A DNA stretch of 64,000 nt from Mesorhizobium hawassense (GCF_003289945.1 NZ_QMBP01000014.1:124001-188000); one strand, 5' to 3'. Positions 1 to 8,374 are shown, counted from the first letter of the stretch. The notes: generated from the sequence alone by a model not told the origin. Program-made: numbers and translations.

Positions 1-592
1 CCAGCCAGGCCGTGCGGCCGCCGCTGCGCAAGAGCGCGATCGAGCTTGCAGTGAGCAACTCGCCATCGACGGCAGCGCCTTGGCGAAAGCGCTCCAGCAT
101 CGCCTCGTCGGGCACGCTTGCGATCTGCACGTGATAGGTCTTGGCGACATGCGAGGCGGGGTCGAGCAGGCCGTTCGCCCAGCGCGTGTGGTTGGTCATC
201 AGGAGCAGGCCTTCGCTTGCCTTGTCGAGCCGGCCGACCGGCGACACGAAAGGCAGGTCCAGCCCTTCCAGGCAACCATAGACCGTGCCACGGCCTTCCG
301 GATCGTCACGCGTGGTGACCAGCCCGCGCGGCTTGTTGAGCATGAGATGGACCTTGCGCTCGGCGGCGACCCGCGCGCCGTCGACGCTGATGCTGTCACG
401 CTCGAGGTCGACCCACAGCGCAGGATCGCGCGCCACCTCGCCCGCCACGCTCACGCGTCCTTCGGCGATCAGCAACTCGGCCTGCTTGCGCGAGCAGAGC
501 CCGAGCTTCGACAGTGCCCGGTTGAGGCTGACCTTCCCGGCGGCGGACTGCCGCGCAGGCTCGGGAGGCTGTCGTGCGGGCTTGCGTGTCAT
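1..592 (-). CDS. rRNA pseudouridine synthase, RsuA/RluB/E/F family (C-terminal part missing)
   Basis: Reading leftwards from an ATG at 592, the frame is open to the window edge (about 197 residues). After a basic, proline-rich N-terminal tail comes an S4-type RNA-binding segment (VSLNRALSKLGLCSRKQAE, then IAEGRVSVAGEVARDPALWV). The pseudouridine synthase core follows with LNKPRGLVTT and GRLDKASEGLLL, which carries the catalytic aspartate of the RLD motif. The family isomerises a uridine in 16S or 23S rRNA; the target site cannot be read from sequence. The C-terminus lies beyond position 1. The gene is on the same strand as the two genes to its right. Confidence 0.9.
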   Translation of the reverse strand, partial: MTRKPARQPPEPARQSAAGKVSLNRALSKLGLCSRKQAELLIAEGRVSVAGEVARDPALWVDLERDSISVDGARVAAERKVHLMLNKPRGLVTTRDDPEGRGTVYGCLEGLDLPFVSPVGRLDKASEGLLLMTNHTRWANGLLDPASHVAKTYHVQIASVPDEAMLERFRQGAAVDGELLTASSIALLRSGGRTAWL

Positions 593-680
593 CGGCCGAC
601 AGATGCCATGCGGCGCGGCGCATGCGCAACCTCGGGTGAAGTAAGATGTTTTTTTGGGGACTGCTCGGCGCGGCGCGACG

Positions 681-1166
681 TCATTGATCCTTCGGCGCGC
701 TCAGCCGCCGGTAGGGGACGTCATCGAACGTTGCCGTCACGAAGCTCTTCACCGACATTTTGCGCTTGCGCCCGTCGCTGCAGGCATAGAGCGGCCAGCC
801 GGCTTCGCTGCACTCGCTGGCCTGGCAGACGCGGGCCACGCAGTTGCCGGCGGTCAACCGGAAGCCACCCTTGCCGGCAAAGCCCTGCAGCAGGCTGCCA
901 TCCGCCGAGCGCCATGTCCGTTGCTGGAATTCCGGCCGCAGCTGGAGAGGTTCGAGCGGTGCGGCGAGATTGGCTGTGCCGATGACACCGGTGAGCAACA
1001 GACGATAGCGCGCCATTCCGGTCGTATAGGCGGTCACGAGGTCGGACTCACCCGAATAAGTGGTTGCGAGGTCGGGGCGGTCGAAAAGATGGGACGCGCG
1101 CGCGTCCGCCGCTGTCGGCCCAATCAGGGCAACCAAGGCGACGAAGGCCAGGCTAGCGCGCACCAT
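681..1166 (-). CDS. small secreted protein of unknown function
   Basis: This 161-residue protein starts at an ATG that opens a clear Sec signal peptide (MVRASLAFVALVALIGPTAA). The mature part has no family I recognise. It carries four cysteines close together in its C-terminal half (pattern NC, VC, EC, AC around CQASECSEAGWPLYAC), which suggests disulphides and a periplasmic location. An upstream in-frame ATG at 1223 is possible but would bury the signal peptide. It follows the BTAD regulator by 88 bases on the same strand, so the two may be co-transcribed. No function is assigned. Confidence 0.6.
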   Translation of the reverse strand: MVRASLAFVALVALIGPTAADARASHLFDRPDLATTYSGESDLVTAYTTGMARYRLLLTGVIGTANLAAPLEPLQLRPEFQQRTWRSADGSLLQGFAGKGGFRLTAGNCVARVCQASECSEAGWPLYACSDGRKRKMSVKSFVTATFDDVPYRRLSAPKDQ

Positions 1167-1254
1167 CTCGATTTCCAGCAGCCATGCATATCCGGGCTGC
1201 CAGCGCCCCCGGCTGCCTTCCATACCATCCCGCCGATTGGCCTCCGGCGCAAGC

Positions 1255-2958
1255 TCAGCCGTGATTTCCCATTCGCGCCAGGCATCGCGCCTGGTCGCGC
1301 GGCCGGCCGAGCTCCTCGTAACGGCTGGCGGCCTCTTCGAAGGCGGCGAGCGCGCGCACTTCCTTGTCTTGTGCACGCCGCTGCACGCCGCGCGCTTCCC
1401 AAAGGGCTGCAGCCCAAGGGCCGCCTTGCCACATGCCGGCAATGCGCTCGGCGTCGTTCAGGCGGCGGTCGACCTGTTCCAACTCGCCCGCTTCGGCAAG
1501 CGCGATCGCCGAGGCGGTGCGCAGCGCCATCGAGCAGGGCTGGCAGGCGCCAGGCGTCAACAGCCGGTCGCCGGCGAGGATCTCTTCGGCCACCATCTTC
1601 GGCGTCGCTGCCGCCCGCACGGCCAGCGCCTGCATGCGCATGATCAGGTGCGGCGACAGCCATGTACGTTCGGCATCGCCGAGGCCGCGCTGGATCAGCC
1701 GGCTGGCGCGCCATTTCTGGCCGCGCTCCAGGGCGATCTCGGCCAGTCGCTCGATGGCCAGCACACGGCCGGCGACCGCATCCGCGGCGAGCAGCAGCTT
1801 TTCGGCTTCGGTGAGGAACTGCTCGGCCCTGTCGAGCTCGCCCGAAAAAAGCGCGGCTTCTCCAAGAAGAAGGCAGGCGAGACCTCGCCCGGCACTCGAT
1901 TCCGCTTCCTCGGCGACAGCGAGCAGTTCCTGGGCCAGTCCCGCGACTTCGGCATGGCCTTTGGCGCTGCACAGGCAGAACTCGGACAGGCAGAGATGCC
2001 CGTCGAAGACATGTTGCACGAAGGCCGGCTTGGCGCGGACCCATTCGATGAATTCGGACCGGAACAATTGTGGCCATCGCGCCTGCATCATCGAAGCAAG
2101 CCCTAGCAGCGCGCTCGCCTCGCCGACCTCGCGCGGCAGATCGGCGCCCAGCGCCAGATCACGTGTCTGCCGTGCGATCTCGCTCGCCTTGTCGAACTCG
2201 CCGCTCTGCAGATGCACCAGCCCCCAGGCCAGCGAGGTGCGGATCCGTTCCGAGGGGTTGACCGTCTCCGCGCCGGACAGCGCCAGCGCCTTCTCGTAAA
2301 GCGCGATGGTCGCGGCACTCGGCCCGACACCGAGCTCGGCATGCAGATTGTCGCGAAGCTGGTTGAACTGGCGGATCGCCTCGACCCGGCTGCCGGCGTC
2401 GAGCGCCGTCTGCATCAGCGCGCATTGCGCCTGCTCGTCGGCCGGGTCGAGCGCGATCAGCCGCTGCCACAACTCGCCGGCGCGCAACAGGTCGCTGTAG
2501 CGCTGCTGTATCTGCGCGCGGGGAGCGTCGAGCCATTCGACGAAAATATCGTCCGGCAAAAGCCTGCCGCCATAGAGGTCGGCGGCGCGTTCGAAAGCGC
2601 TCTTCTCGCTGCCGCGCAACGCCGTCTTGGCGGCGGCCTCGAAACCTTCGATATCGATATCGAGCTCGGCATTGGGTGCGAGCGCGATGACGTCGTTGCT
2701 GATTGTGATGAGGTCGTGGGCGCCGAGCGCGCGTCGCGCGAAATGCACGGCCTTGCGCAGGCTGGCGCCTGCCGCCTCCGGATCGGCGTCCGGCCAGAAA
2801 GTCTCCATCGCCTGCTCGCGATGCATGCGATGCGCGGGCTTCAGCGCGAGCAGCTTGACCAGCGCCGCAGCACGGTCACGCCGCCAGTCGGCCGCCGGGA
2901 TCGGCCGGTCATCGACGCTAACGGCGAAACGACCGAGCAGATGGATGGAAACGCGCAT
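1255..2958 (-). CDS. BTAD/SARP-type transcriptional regulator with helical repeat C-terminus
   Basis: From the ATG at 2958 the protein has 567 residues. The first ~90 residues (MRVSIHLLGRFAVSVDDRPI, then LVKLLALKPAHRMHREQAMETFWPDADPEAA and LRKAVHFARRAL) match the winged-helix segment of SARP/BTAD regulators. The BTAD segment follows (YGGRLLPDDIFVEWLDAPRAQIQQRY to AIRQFNQLRDNLHAELGVGPSAATIALYEKA). The remaining ~330 residues are alpha-helical, TPR-like, with no visible catalytic motif. An open frame continues to 3054, but the family's usual MRVxxLGRF start favours 2958. The gene is divergent from the peroxiredoxin at 3073, with 114 bases between, so it may control that gene. That link is inference. 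Confidence 0.8.
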   Translation of the reverse strand: MRVSIHLLGRFAVSVDDRPIPAADWRRDRAAALVKLLALKPAHRMHREQAMETFWPDADPEAAGASLRKAVHFARRALGAHDLITISNDVIALAPNAELDIDIEGFEAAAKTALRGSEKSAFERAADLYGGRLLPDDIFVEWLDAPRAQIQQRYSDLLRAGELWQRLIALDPADEQAQCALMQTALDAGSRVEAIRQFNQLRDNLHAELGVGPSAATIALYEKALALSGAETVNPSERIRTSLAWGLVHLQSGEFDKASEIARQTRDLALGADLPREVGEASALLGLASMMQARWPQLFRSEFIEWVRAKPAFVQHVFDGHLCLSEFCLCSAKGHAEVAGLAQELLAVAEEAESSAGRGLACLLLGEAALFSGELDRAEQFLTEAEKLLLAADAVAGRVLAIERLAEIALERGQKWRASRLIQRGLGDAERTWLSPHLIMRMQALAVRAAATPKMVAEEILAGDRLLTPGACQPCSMALRTASAIALAEAGELEQVDRRLNDAERIAGMWQGGPWAAALWEARGVQRRAQDKEVRALAAFEEAASRYEELGRPRDQARCLARMGNHG

Positions 2959-3072
2959 GGGGGCACCATCAGGAAGGCCGTCTCCAGGCAGGGAACGCCT
3001 GGGAACGCTGGCGGAACATAGATTTCCCAATATGCCCTCGCAATCGAATTCCAACCGGAAAGGAACACAACC

Positions 3073-3738
3073 ATGTCACTCCGTATCGCAGACGTCGCCC
3101 CCGACTTCACCGCCGAGACCACGCAAGGTCCGATCTCCTTCCACGAATGGCTTGGCAAGGACTGGGGCATCATCTTTTCGCATCCCAAGGACTACACGCC
3201 GGTCTGCACCACGGAGCTCGGCTACATGGCCCGTCTCAAGCCCGAATTCGACAAGCGCGGCGTCAAGGTCATCGGCCTTTCCGTCGACCCGGTCGACAAG
3301 CACGCCGGCTGGGCGAAGGACATCGCCGAGACGCAAGGCATGGCGCCGAACTTCCCGATGATCGGCGACCCGACGCTCGCCGTCTCGCAGCTCTACGACA
3401 TGCTGCCGGCCTCGGCAGGCAACAGCGCCGACGGCCGCACCGCCGCCGAGAACCAGACGGTGCGCAATGTCTACGTCATTGGCCCCGACAAGAAGATCAA
3501 GCTGGTCATATCTTACCCGATGACGACCGGCCGCAACTTCGACGAGGTGCTGCGCGTGGTGGACTCCCTGCAGCTCACGGCCAAGCACCGCCTGGCGACA
3601 CCGGTCAACTGGAAACCCGGCGACGACGTCATCATCGCGGGTTCGGTGTCCAACGATGAGGCCAGGCAGCTCTATCCGCAGGGCTGGAAGGAACCGAAGC
3701 CCTACATCCGCATCGTGCCGCAGCCTGTGTTGACCTGA
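3073..3738 (+). CDS. peroxiredoxin, 1-Cys (Prx6-like) class
   Basis: This 221-residue peroxiredoxin reduces hydrogen peroxide and alkyl hydroperoxides in the cytoplasm. The peroxidatic cysteine is Cys45 in DYTPVCTTELG. The Prx6 class is shown by length, the HPKDYTPVCTTE signature and the long C-terminal arm (LATPVNWKPGDDVIIAGSVS, ending in KPYIRIVPQPVLT). No typical C-terminal resolving cysteine is present, in keeping with a 1-Cys mechanism. An AAAGGA ribosome site precedes the ATG by about 9 bases. A hairpin at 3779-3805 follows the gene. It lies head-to-head with the BTAD regulator. Confidence 0.95.
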   Translation: MSLRIADVAPDFTAETTQGPISFHEWLGKDWGIIFSHPKDYTPVCTTELGYMARLKPEFDKRGVKVIGLSVDPVDKHAGWAKDIAETQGMAPNFPMIGDPTLAVSQLYDMLPASAGNSADGRTAAENQTVRNVYVIGPDKKIKLVISYPMTTGRNFDEVLRVVDSLQLTAKHRLATPVNWKPGDDVIIAGSVSNDEARQLYPQGWKEPKPYIRIVPQPVLT

Positions 3739-3778
3739 GAGACCAGACGACCTGCCTGGGGCGGCGGGGCATCGGCGA

Positions 3779-3805
3779 CGAGGGCGTACGAGAGACGCGC
3801 CCTCG
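3779..3805 (+). terminator. hairpin after the peroxiredoxin gene
   Basis: CGAGGGCG (3779-3786) pairs with CGCCCTCG (3798-3805), an 8-bp GC stem with an 11-base loop, 40 bases after the peroxiredoxin stop. No T-run follows, so it may act as a weak terminator or simply protect mRNA. Confidence 0.4.
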
Positions 3806-3876
3806 CCGCCACTGGGAAGGCATTGAACGAGTTCAATCCGGCGCCACGGCTTGGCGCCAAGACCTGGGGAACCGAG

Positions 3877-5019
3877 ATGAGCACTGCAGAAAAACCACGC
3901 ATCGTCGTTCTGGGAGCGGGCTTTGGCGGCCTGGAACTGACGACGCTGCTGTCCGAGGCCATGGGCGACGCCATCGACGTCACGCTCATCGACAAGAGCG
4001 AAGCCTTCATCTTCGGCTTTTCGAAGCTCGACGTGATGTTCGGCCTGAAGGCGCCGGAGGCTGTGCGTCTGCCTTACAAGAACTACGCCAAGCCTAGCGT
4101 GCGTCTGCTGAAGCGGACCGTCACCGCGATCGATCCGGAAATGCGGCAAGTCACCACCGATGACGGCGTCTTCGATGCCGACTACCTGATCGTGGCGCTT
4201 GGCGCCGAATATGATTTCGACGCCACGCCCGGGCTGTCGGGGACCAACGAGTTCTATTCGGTTGCCGGCGCGGAGCGGCTGCGCGACGTGCTGCCCACCT
4301 TCAAGAAGGGCAGGGCGATGGTCGGCGTCTGCGGCGCGCCTTACAAATGCCCGCCGGCGCCGAGCGAATGCGTGCTGATGCTGCACGACTATCTGACGCG
4401 GCAGGGTGTGCGCGAGGCCTGCGAGATATCGCTGGTGCTGCCGCTTGGCAGCCCGGTACCGCCTTCGCCCGACACCTCGCGGGCACTGCTTGCCGCCTTT
4501 GCCGAGCGCGACATCAAGTTCATCCCGAGCCGTCGCGTCGTCTCGGTCGACAATGCCCGCAACGTGGCGGTGCTCGATGACGGCAGCGAAATGCCGTTCG
4601 ACCTCTTCCTCGGCGTTCCCAAACATCGCGTGCCGCCGGTGGTGCTGGAAAGCGGCATGTCGGAGAACGGCTGGATCCCGGTCAATCCGCGCACGCTCGA
4701 AACCAGATATGCGAATGTCTACGCGGTCGGCGACGGCGCCAACACCGGAACGCCCAAGGCCGGCGTGTTCGCCGAAGGCGCGGCACGGGCGGTGGCCACC
4801 GCCCTCGTCGCAAAATTGCGCCAAAGCGGCAGCGGCACGCTCTATGACGGCTTCGGCACCTGCTACATCGAATTCGGCGGCGGCCGCATCGGCAAGGTCG
4901 AGGTCGATTTCTTCTCAGGCCCCGCGCCGACCGGCAATTACTATGAGCCGTCGGTGGCGCTGCGCGCCGACAAGGAAAAGTTCGGCTCGAGTCGACGGTC
5001 GCGCTGGTTCGGCTCGTGA
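3877..5019 (+). CDS. SQR-like NAD(P)/FAD-dependent oxidoreductase
   Basis: The ATG at 3877 has a GGGGA ribosome site; the upstream in-frame TTG at 3823 has none. The 380-residue protein has a Rossmann FAD site (VVLGAGFGG, residues 10-18) and a second FAD segment YAVGDGANTGTPKAG near residue 298. Cysteines at 152, 158 and 165 (CGAPYKCPPAPSEC) resemble the reactive cysteine region of sulfide:quinone reductases and flavocytochrome c sulfide dehydrogenases. The likely role is sulfide or another thiol-linked oxidation at the membrane. Whether the cysteines match the full catalytic set of true SQR cannot be settled here. The peroxiredoxin upstream on the same strand fits a redox or sulfur-stress theme. 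Confidence 0.75.
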   Translation: MSTAEKPRIVVLGAGFGGLELTTLLSEAMGDAIDVTLIDKSEAFIFGFSKLDVMFGLKAPEAVRLPYKNYAKPSVRLLKRTVTAIDPEMRQVTTDDGVFDADYLIVALGAEYDFDATPGLSGTNEFYSVAGAERLRDVLPTFKKGRAMVGVCGAPYKCPPAPSECVLMLHDYLTRQGVREACEISLVLPLGSPVPPSPDTSRALLAAFAERDIKFIPSRRVVSVDNARNVAVLDDGSEMPFDLFLGVPKHRVPPVVLESGMSENGWIPVNPRTLETRYANVYAVGDGANTGTPKAGVFAEGAARAVATALVAKLRQSGSGTLYDGFGTCYIEFGGGRIGKVEVDFFSGPAPTGNYYEPSVALRADKEKFGSSRRSRWFGS

Positions 5020-5026
5020 GCCGCCT

Positions 5027-5467
5027 TCAGCCGTTGCGAGAGGGCGGGAGCTCGAACAAAGTGGCGCCGTTCTCCCGCCCTCGGTCGATATAGCCGATCA
5101 CGCGGAACCATCTCGCGACGTCGGGCCGCTCCAGCCAGCTGCGCGAATGTATCGGGAGGTTGCCGGCAAGCGCCTGGACATGGCGGATATGCCGCTTGCA
5201 GAAGCGGACCGTCGCGGCGTTGAAGAAATCCTCTTGCGCGGCAAACAGCGTATCGGCGGCATCCGCGTCCTCATGCCAGGCGATGATCGCCATGGTCCTG
5301 TCGTCTTGCACGAGCGCATGCGCCCGGCCTTCCTTCAGGTTCATCATCAGATTGTCGTAGGCGCTTTTGCTGTCCTTGCCGGCCGCCACATATTCGTCCG
5401 ACATTCGCTTGGACAGGCCGTGGAAAACATCTTCGAGGTCTCCGACCGTCGCTGCGCGTGCTCTCAT
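5027..5467 (-). CDS. small GNAT-like protein, possibly related to phage T7 gp13 family
   Basis: The ATG at 5467 follows a strong AGGAGGAGAA ribosome site and gives 146 residues. The pattern MRARAATVGDLEDVFHGLSKRMSDE at the start, then a central ALVQDDRTMAIIAWHED and a later LERPDVARWFRVIGY, resembles GNAT-fold proteins. In size and N-terminal pattern it recalls the phage T7 gp13 (DUF2833) family, which is a tentative memory-based match. No other phage gene is nearby, so a lone domesticated or horizontally acquired gene is possible. It is convergent with the SQR-like gene, 7 bases apart. No substrate is proposed. Confidence 0.6.
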   Translation of the reverse strand: MRARAATVGDLEDVFHGLSKRMSDEYVAAGKDSKSAYDNLMMNLKEGRAHALVQDDRTMAIIAWHEDADAADTLFAAQEDFFNAATVRFCKRHIRHVQALAGNLPIHSRSWLERPDVARWFRVIGYIDRGRENGATLFELPPSRNG

Positions 5468-5873
5468 TTCTCCTCCTGACAGCCCGGTAGCAGTTTGCCC
5501 CAATGAAGGGGGATCACCAAGAAATTTGAATCCCCGTTGCGCCAATGCGCGCAAAACAATTCCGCAACAAGTGTGATCGACCCATGCCAGGCTCATACAT
5601 AAGCGCTTGCTTGAGATAGAACTTCCGCTGTCGAAAGCAGATTGCCTTCGCGTGCCTTGCTGAAAACCTCTACCTACCAGAAGACCCTCCCAATCACCGG
5701 GAGGCAATGCCGAGACGGCTTGCGTGTCGTTGAATTCGTCGACTGCCTGCCATAAAAGTTTTCGACCGGCTTGAAGAAGTCCAGGCGTGATCGCGGGCTC
5801 TGGACGAACAATCGGTGTGTGAGCGGTCTGACTAGTGTGTGAGTGGTCTGACTGAAACGTTGGGGGGCACAGA
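5468..5873. other. intergenic region between the GNAT-like gene and the epimerase
   Basis: These ~400 bases lie between two divergent genes. I see no convincing coding sequence: the minus-strand frame that stays open here lacks a start with a ribosome site, and its codon pattern is unlike its neighbours. The only clear structure is the 20-bp tandem repeat at 5815-5854. A short hairpin (CCTCCC/GGGAGG, near 5687-5703) is also present. Confidence 0.5.
5815..5854 (+). repeat. two tandem 20-bp repeats upstream of the epimerase
   Basis: GTGTGTGAGCGGTCTGACTA (5815-5834) is followed directly by GTGTGTGAGTGGTCTGACTG (5835-5854), 18 of 20 bases alike. It ends 19 bases before the epimerase start. Two turns of the helix separate the copies, as expected for a regulator binding direct repeats on one face. 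The function is inference. Confidence 0.7.
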
Positions 5874-6893
5874 GTGACGTCGAGCAGGCCGATACTGATC
5901 ACCGGCGCAGCCGGCTTCATAGGCTTTCATCTCTGCCACAGGCTGCTTGCTGAAGGCAGGCAGGTCGTCGGCCTCGATTCCATGACCGAGTATTACGACG
6001 TCGCCCTGAAGCAGGCGCGGCTCGATCGGTTGAAAGAATTCGCGAACTTTCGTTTCGAGCATGTCGATCTCATCGATCGCGACCGTATCTCGTCGCTGTT
6101 TGTGTCGGCCGCGCCGGAGATCGTCGTCAACCTCGCCGCGCAGGCAGGCGTTCGCTATTCGCTAATCAATCCGCACGCATATGCGCAAAGCAATCTCAAC
6201 GGCTTCCTCAACATCCTGGAAGGATGCCGGCATGCCTCTGTCGGTCATCTCGTCTATGCATCGTCGAGCTCGATCTATGGCGGCAGCCTGCGCATGCCGT
6301 TCTCGGTGCATGATTCCGCCGACCATCCCCTCAGCCTCTATGCCGCCAGCAAGAAGGCAAACGAGTTGATGGCGCACACCTACAGCCATCTGTTCGGACT
6401 GCCGACGACGGGCCTGCGTTTCTTCACCGTCTACGGCCCGTGGGGGCGGCCCGACATGGCCTTGTTCATCTTCACCAAGGCCATCCTCGCCGGCCAGCCG
6501 ATCGACGTTTTCAACTATGGCAACATGCAGCGGGACTTCACCTATATCGACGACATCGTCGAAGGGGTGGTCCGCGTCATGCAACATCCCGCGACGCCCA
6601 ACCCCGACTGGACGAGCGCCGCGCCTGATCCCGCGACGAGCAACGCGCCCTACAGGATCCACAATATCGGCGACAGTTCGCCGGTTCAGCTGAGCCGGCT
6701 GATCGACGTGCTCGAAGACGCGCTGGGGCGCAAGGCAATCCGCAACCTGATGCCGATCCAGCCGGGCGACGTGCCGGCGACCTACGCCGACGTCACCTCG
6801 CTCGAAGAGGTGACCGGCTTCAAGCCCGAGATTCCGATCGAGATCGGCATCCCGCGTTTCGTGGAATGGTATCGGCATTTCTACCGGGTTTGA
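5874..6893 (+). CDS. UDP-glucuronate 4-epimerase-type SDR (LpsL/CapI-like)
   Basis: A GTG start at 5874 follows a GGGGGG ribosome site; 339 residues. The extended-SDR signature is complete: GxxGxxG at 11-17 (GAAGFIG), DSMTEYYDVALKQARL typical of UDP-glucuronate epimerases, SSSIYG, and the catalytic YxxxK at Tyr156/Lys160 (YAASK). GLRFFTVYGPWGRPDMA and RDFTYIDDIVEGV are hallmark segments of the LpsL/CapI branch, which interconverts UDP-glucuronate and UDP-galacturonate for LPS core or exopolysaccharide. It stands alone, without other polysaccharide genes, so its partner pathway is elsewhere. It is convergent with the MFS gene. Confidence 0.88.
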   Translation: MTSSRPILITGAAGFIGFHLCHRLLAEGRQVVGLDSMTEYYDVALKQARLDRLKEFANFRFEHVDLIDRDRISSLFVSAAPEIVVNLAAQAGVRYSLINPHAYAQSNLNGFLNILEGCRHASVGHLVYASSSSIYGGSLRMPFSVHDSADHPLSLYAASKKANELMAHTYSHLFGLPTTGLRFFTVYGPWGRPDMALFIFTKAILAGQPIDVFNYGNMQRDFTYIDDIVEGVVRVMQHPATPNPDWTSAAPDPATSNAPYRIHNIGDSSPVQLSRLIDVLEDALGRKAIRNLMPIQPGDVPATYADVTSLEEVTGFKPEIPIEIGIPRFVEWYRHFYRV

Positions 6894-6914
6894 TCGGATG
6901 CCCGCGCCAGTCCG

Positions 6915-8222
6915 CTAGCTCCTGGAGGATTGCCGGTCGATCCACAGCGCGATCAGCGTGCAGGCGGCGCCCGACAGCAGATAGGCGCCGGCGGCGATGA
7001 GGCCGAAATTACCGGCCAGAAGCAGCGCCGCAAGCGGCGCGAAGCCGGCGCCGAACATCCAGGCGAGGTCCGACGTCACCGCCGAGCCGGTATAGCGGTG
7101 CTGGCGCGAGAAGCTCGATGCGACGACGCCCGAGGATTGCCCGAAGCTTAAGCCCAGCAGGATGAAGCCAAGCACCATGAACAGCGCCTCGCCGACAGTG
7201 CCGCCATCGAGAAGCTGCGGGGCAAAGCCGCTGAATGCGGCAATAGTGACGGCGGAGCCACCGAGCAGGGCGCGGCGTCCGACGCGGTCGGCCAGTGGAC
7301 CCGATGCGACGATCGCCGCGATGCCGAACAGCGCGCTCACCGCCTCGATCATCAGGAAGCGCTCCGGACCCTCATTGGTGAACAGGAACACCCAGGACAG
7401 CGGAAACACCGTCACCATATGGAACAGCGCGAAACTCGCCAGCGGCGCGAAGGCGCCGACCACGACATTGCGGCCTTCGGTGCTGACCATGTCCCTGATG
7501 CGGGTCGGCTGCAGGTCGCCGCTCTCGTAGAGTTTCGAGAATTCGGGCGTGACGACGATGCGCAGCCGGGCAAACAACGCCACGACGTTGATGGCGAAGG
7601 CGACGAAGAAGGGATAGCGCCAGCCCCAGGAGAAGAAATCGTCGGCCGAAAGATTGGCGACGAAGAAGGCAAAAAGCGAGCTTGCAACGATCAGCCCGAT
7701 CGGCGCGCCGAGCTGCGGGATCATGGCATAGATGCCGCGTCGGTTCTGCGGCGCGTTCAACGCCAGCAGCGAGGGCAGCCCGTCCCAGGTGCCGCCGAGC
7801 GCCAGGCCCTGCAGGAAGCGGGTAAGCGACAGCAGCCAGGCGGCGACGGCGCCGACGTCTTCATAGGAGGGCAGGAACGCCATGGCGACGGTGGAGGTGC
7901 CGAGCAGGAACAGCGCGATCGTCAGCTTGGCGCCGCGGCCATAGGCGCGGTCGATCGCCATGAACAGCACGGTGCCGAACGGGCGCGCGATGAAGGCCAG
8001 TGCGAAGATGGCGAAGGAGTAAAGCGTCCCGGCCAGTGGCTCATGCGTTGGAAACACAAGCTTGGGGAAGACGATCACGGAAGCGATCGCGTAGACGAAG
8101 AAATCGAAGAACTCCGACGTCCTGCCGATAATGACGCCGACCGCGATATCGCCGGCGCTGACCTGGCCGTGATGCGACCCGATCAGCCTGCTGTCCGTTT
8201 CGGTAGTCGAAGTTTCAGCCAT
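6915..8222 (-). CDS. MFS transporter, metabolite:H+ symporter (MHS) type
   Basis: The ATG at 8222 gives 435 residues; an in-frame GTG at 8237 would add five. About 12 membrane segments are evident. The first loop FIARPFGTVLFMAIDRAYGRGAKLTIALFLLG is the MHS form of the major-facilitator signature, and GRTSEFFDFFVYAIASVIVFPKLVF matches the first helix of citrate/shikimate/proline-betaine type carriers. It probably takes up an organic acid or osmolyte with protons across the inner membrane; the substrate cannot be read. It is divergent from the cyo operon across a 240-base region with repeats and a palindrome. Confidence 0.82.
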   Translation of the reverse strand: MAETSTTETDSRLIGSHHGQVSAGDIAVGVIIGRTSEFFDFFVYAIASVIVFPKLVFPTHEPLAGTLYSFAIFALAFIARPFGTVLFMAIDRAYGRGAKLTIALFLLGTSTVAMAFLPSYEDVGAVAAWLLSLTRFLQGLALGGTWDGLPSLLALNAPQNRRGIYAMIPQLGAPIGLIVASSLFAFFVANLSADDFFSWGWRYPFFVAFAINVVALFARLRIVVTPEFSKLYESGDLQPTRIRDMVSTEGRNVVVGAFAPLASFALFHMVTVFPLSWVFLFTNEGPERFLMIEAVSALFGIAAIVASGPLADRVGRRALLGGSAVTIAAFSGFAPQLLDGGTVGEALFMVLGFILLGLSFGQSSGVVASSFSRQHRYTGSAVTSDLAWMFGAGFAPLAALLLAGNFGLIAAGAYLLSGAACTLIALWIDRQSSRS

Positions 8223-8252
8223 CTTGTCCGTCGCCACCGAGCTCGGGTTCAG

Positions 8253-8311
8253 GATGCGATTGCCGTCATCACGATGCGACTTGTCGTCATCCGGATGCGG
8301 TTGTCGTCATC
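8253..8311. repeat. three tandem ~20-bp repeats between the MFS and cyo genes
   Basis: Units at 8253-8270 (GATGCGATTGCCGTCATC), 8273-8291 (GATGCGACTTGTCGTCATC) and 8294-8311 (GATGCGGTTGTCGTCATC) recur with a 20-21 base period. They share GATGCGR(C)TTGYCGTCATC. They lie 31 bases before the MFS start and could be a multi-site operator or a slippage-made minisatellite. Confidence 0.7.
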
Positions 8312-8353
8312 CTATTATGCGTGCACAGTTTCGCGAAAGCCATGGTAACTGGG

Positions 8354-8374
8354 CATTGGACAAATTGTCCAATG
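8354..8374. promoter_or_regulatory. perfect palindromic operator candidate upstream of cyoA
   Basis: A dyad centred on TTGGACAAATTGTCCAA extends to 10-bp arms about one central base and is symmetrical throughout. It lies about 90 bases before the cyoA start, where a repressor or activator of the oxidase operon would bind. I cannot name the regulator; it is not a TTGAT-N4-ATCAA FNR/FixK box. Confidence 0.55.

Noticed and set aside
3076..4824. Long minus-strand open frame (582 codons) opposite the peroxiredoxin and SQR-like genes
   Set aside because: It is the antisense of two well-recognised genes in high-GC DNA; the product is low in hydrophobic order, rich in Arg/His, and has no family resemblance.
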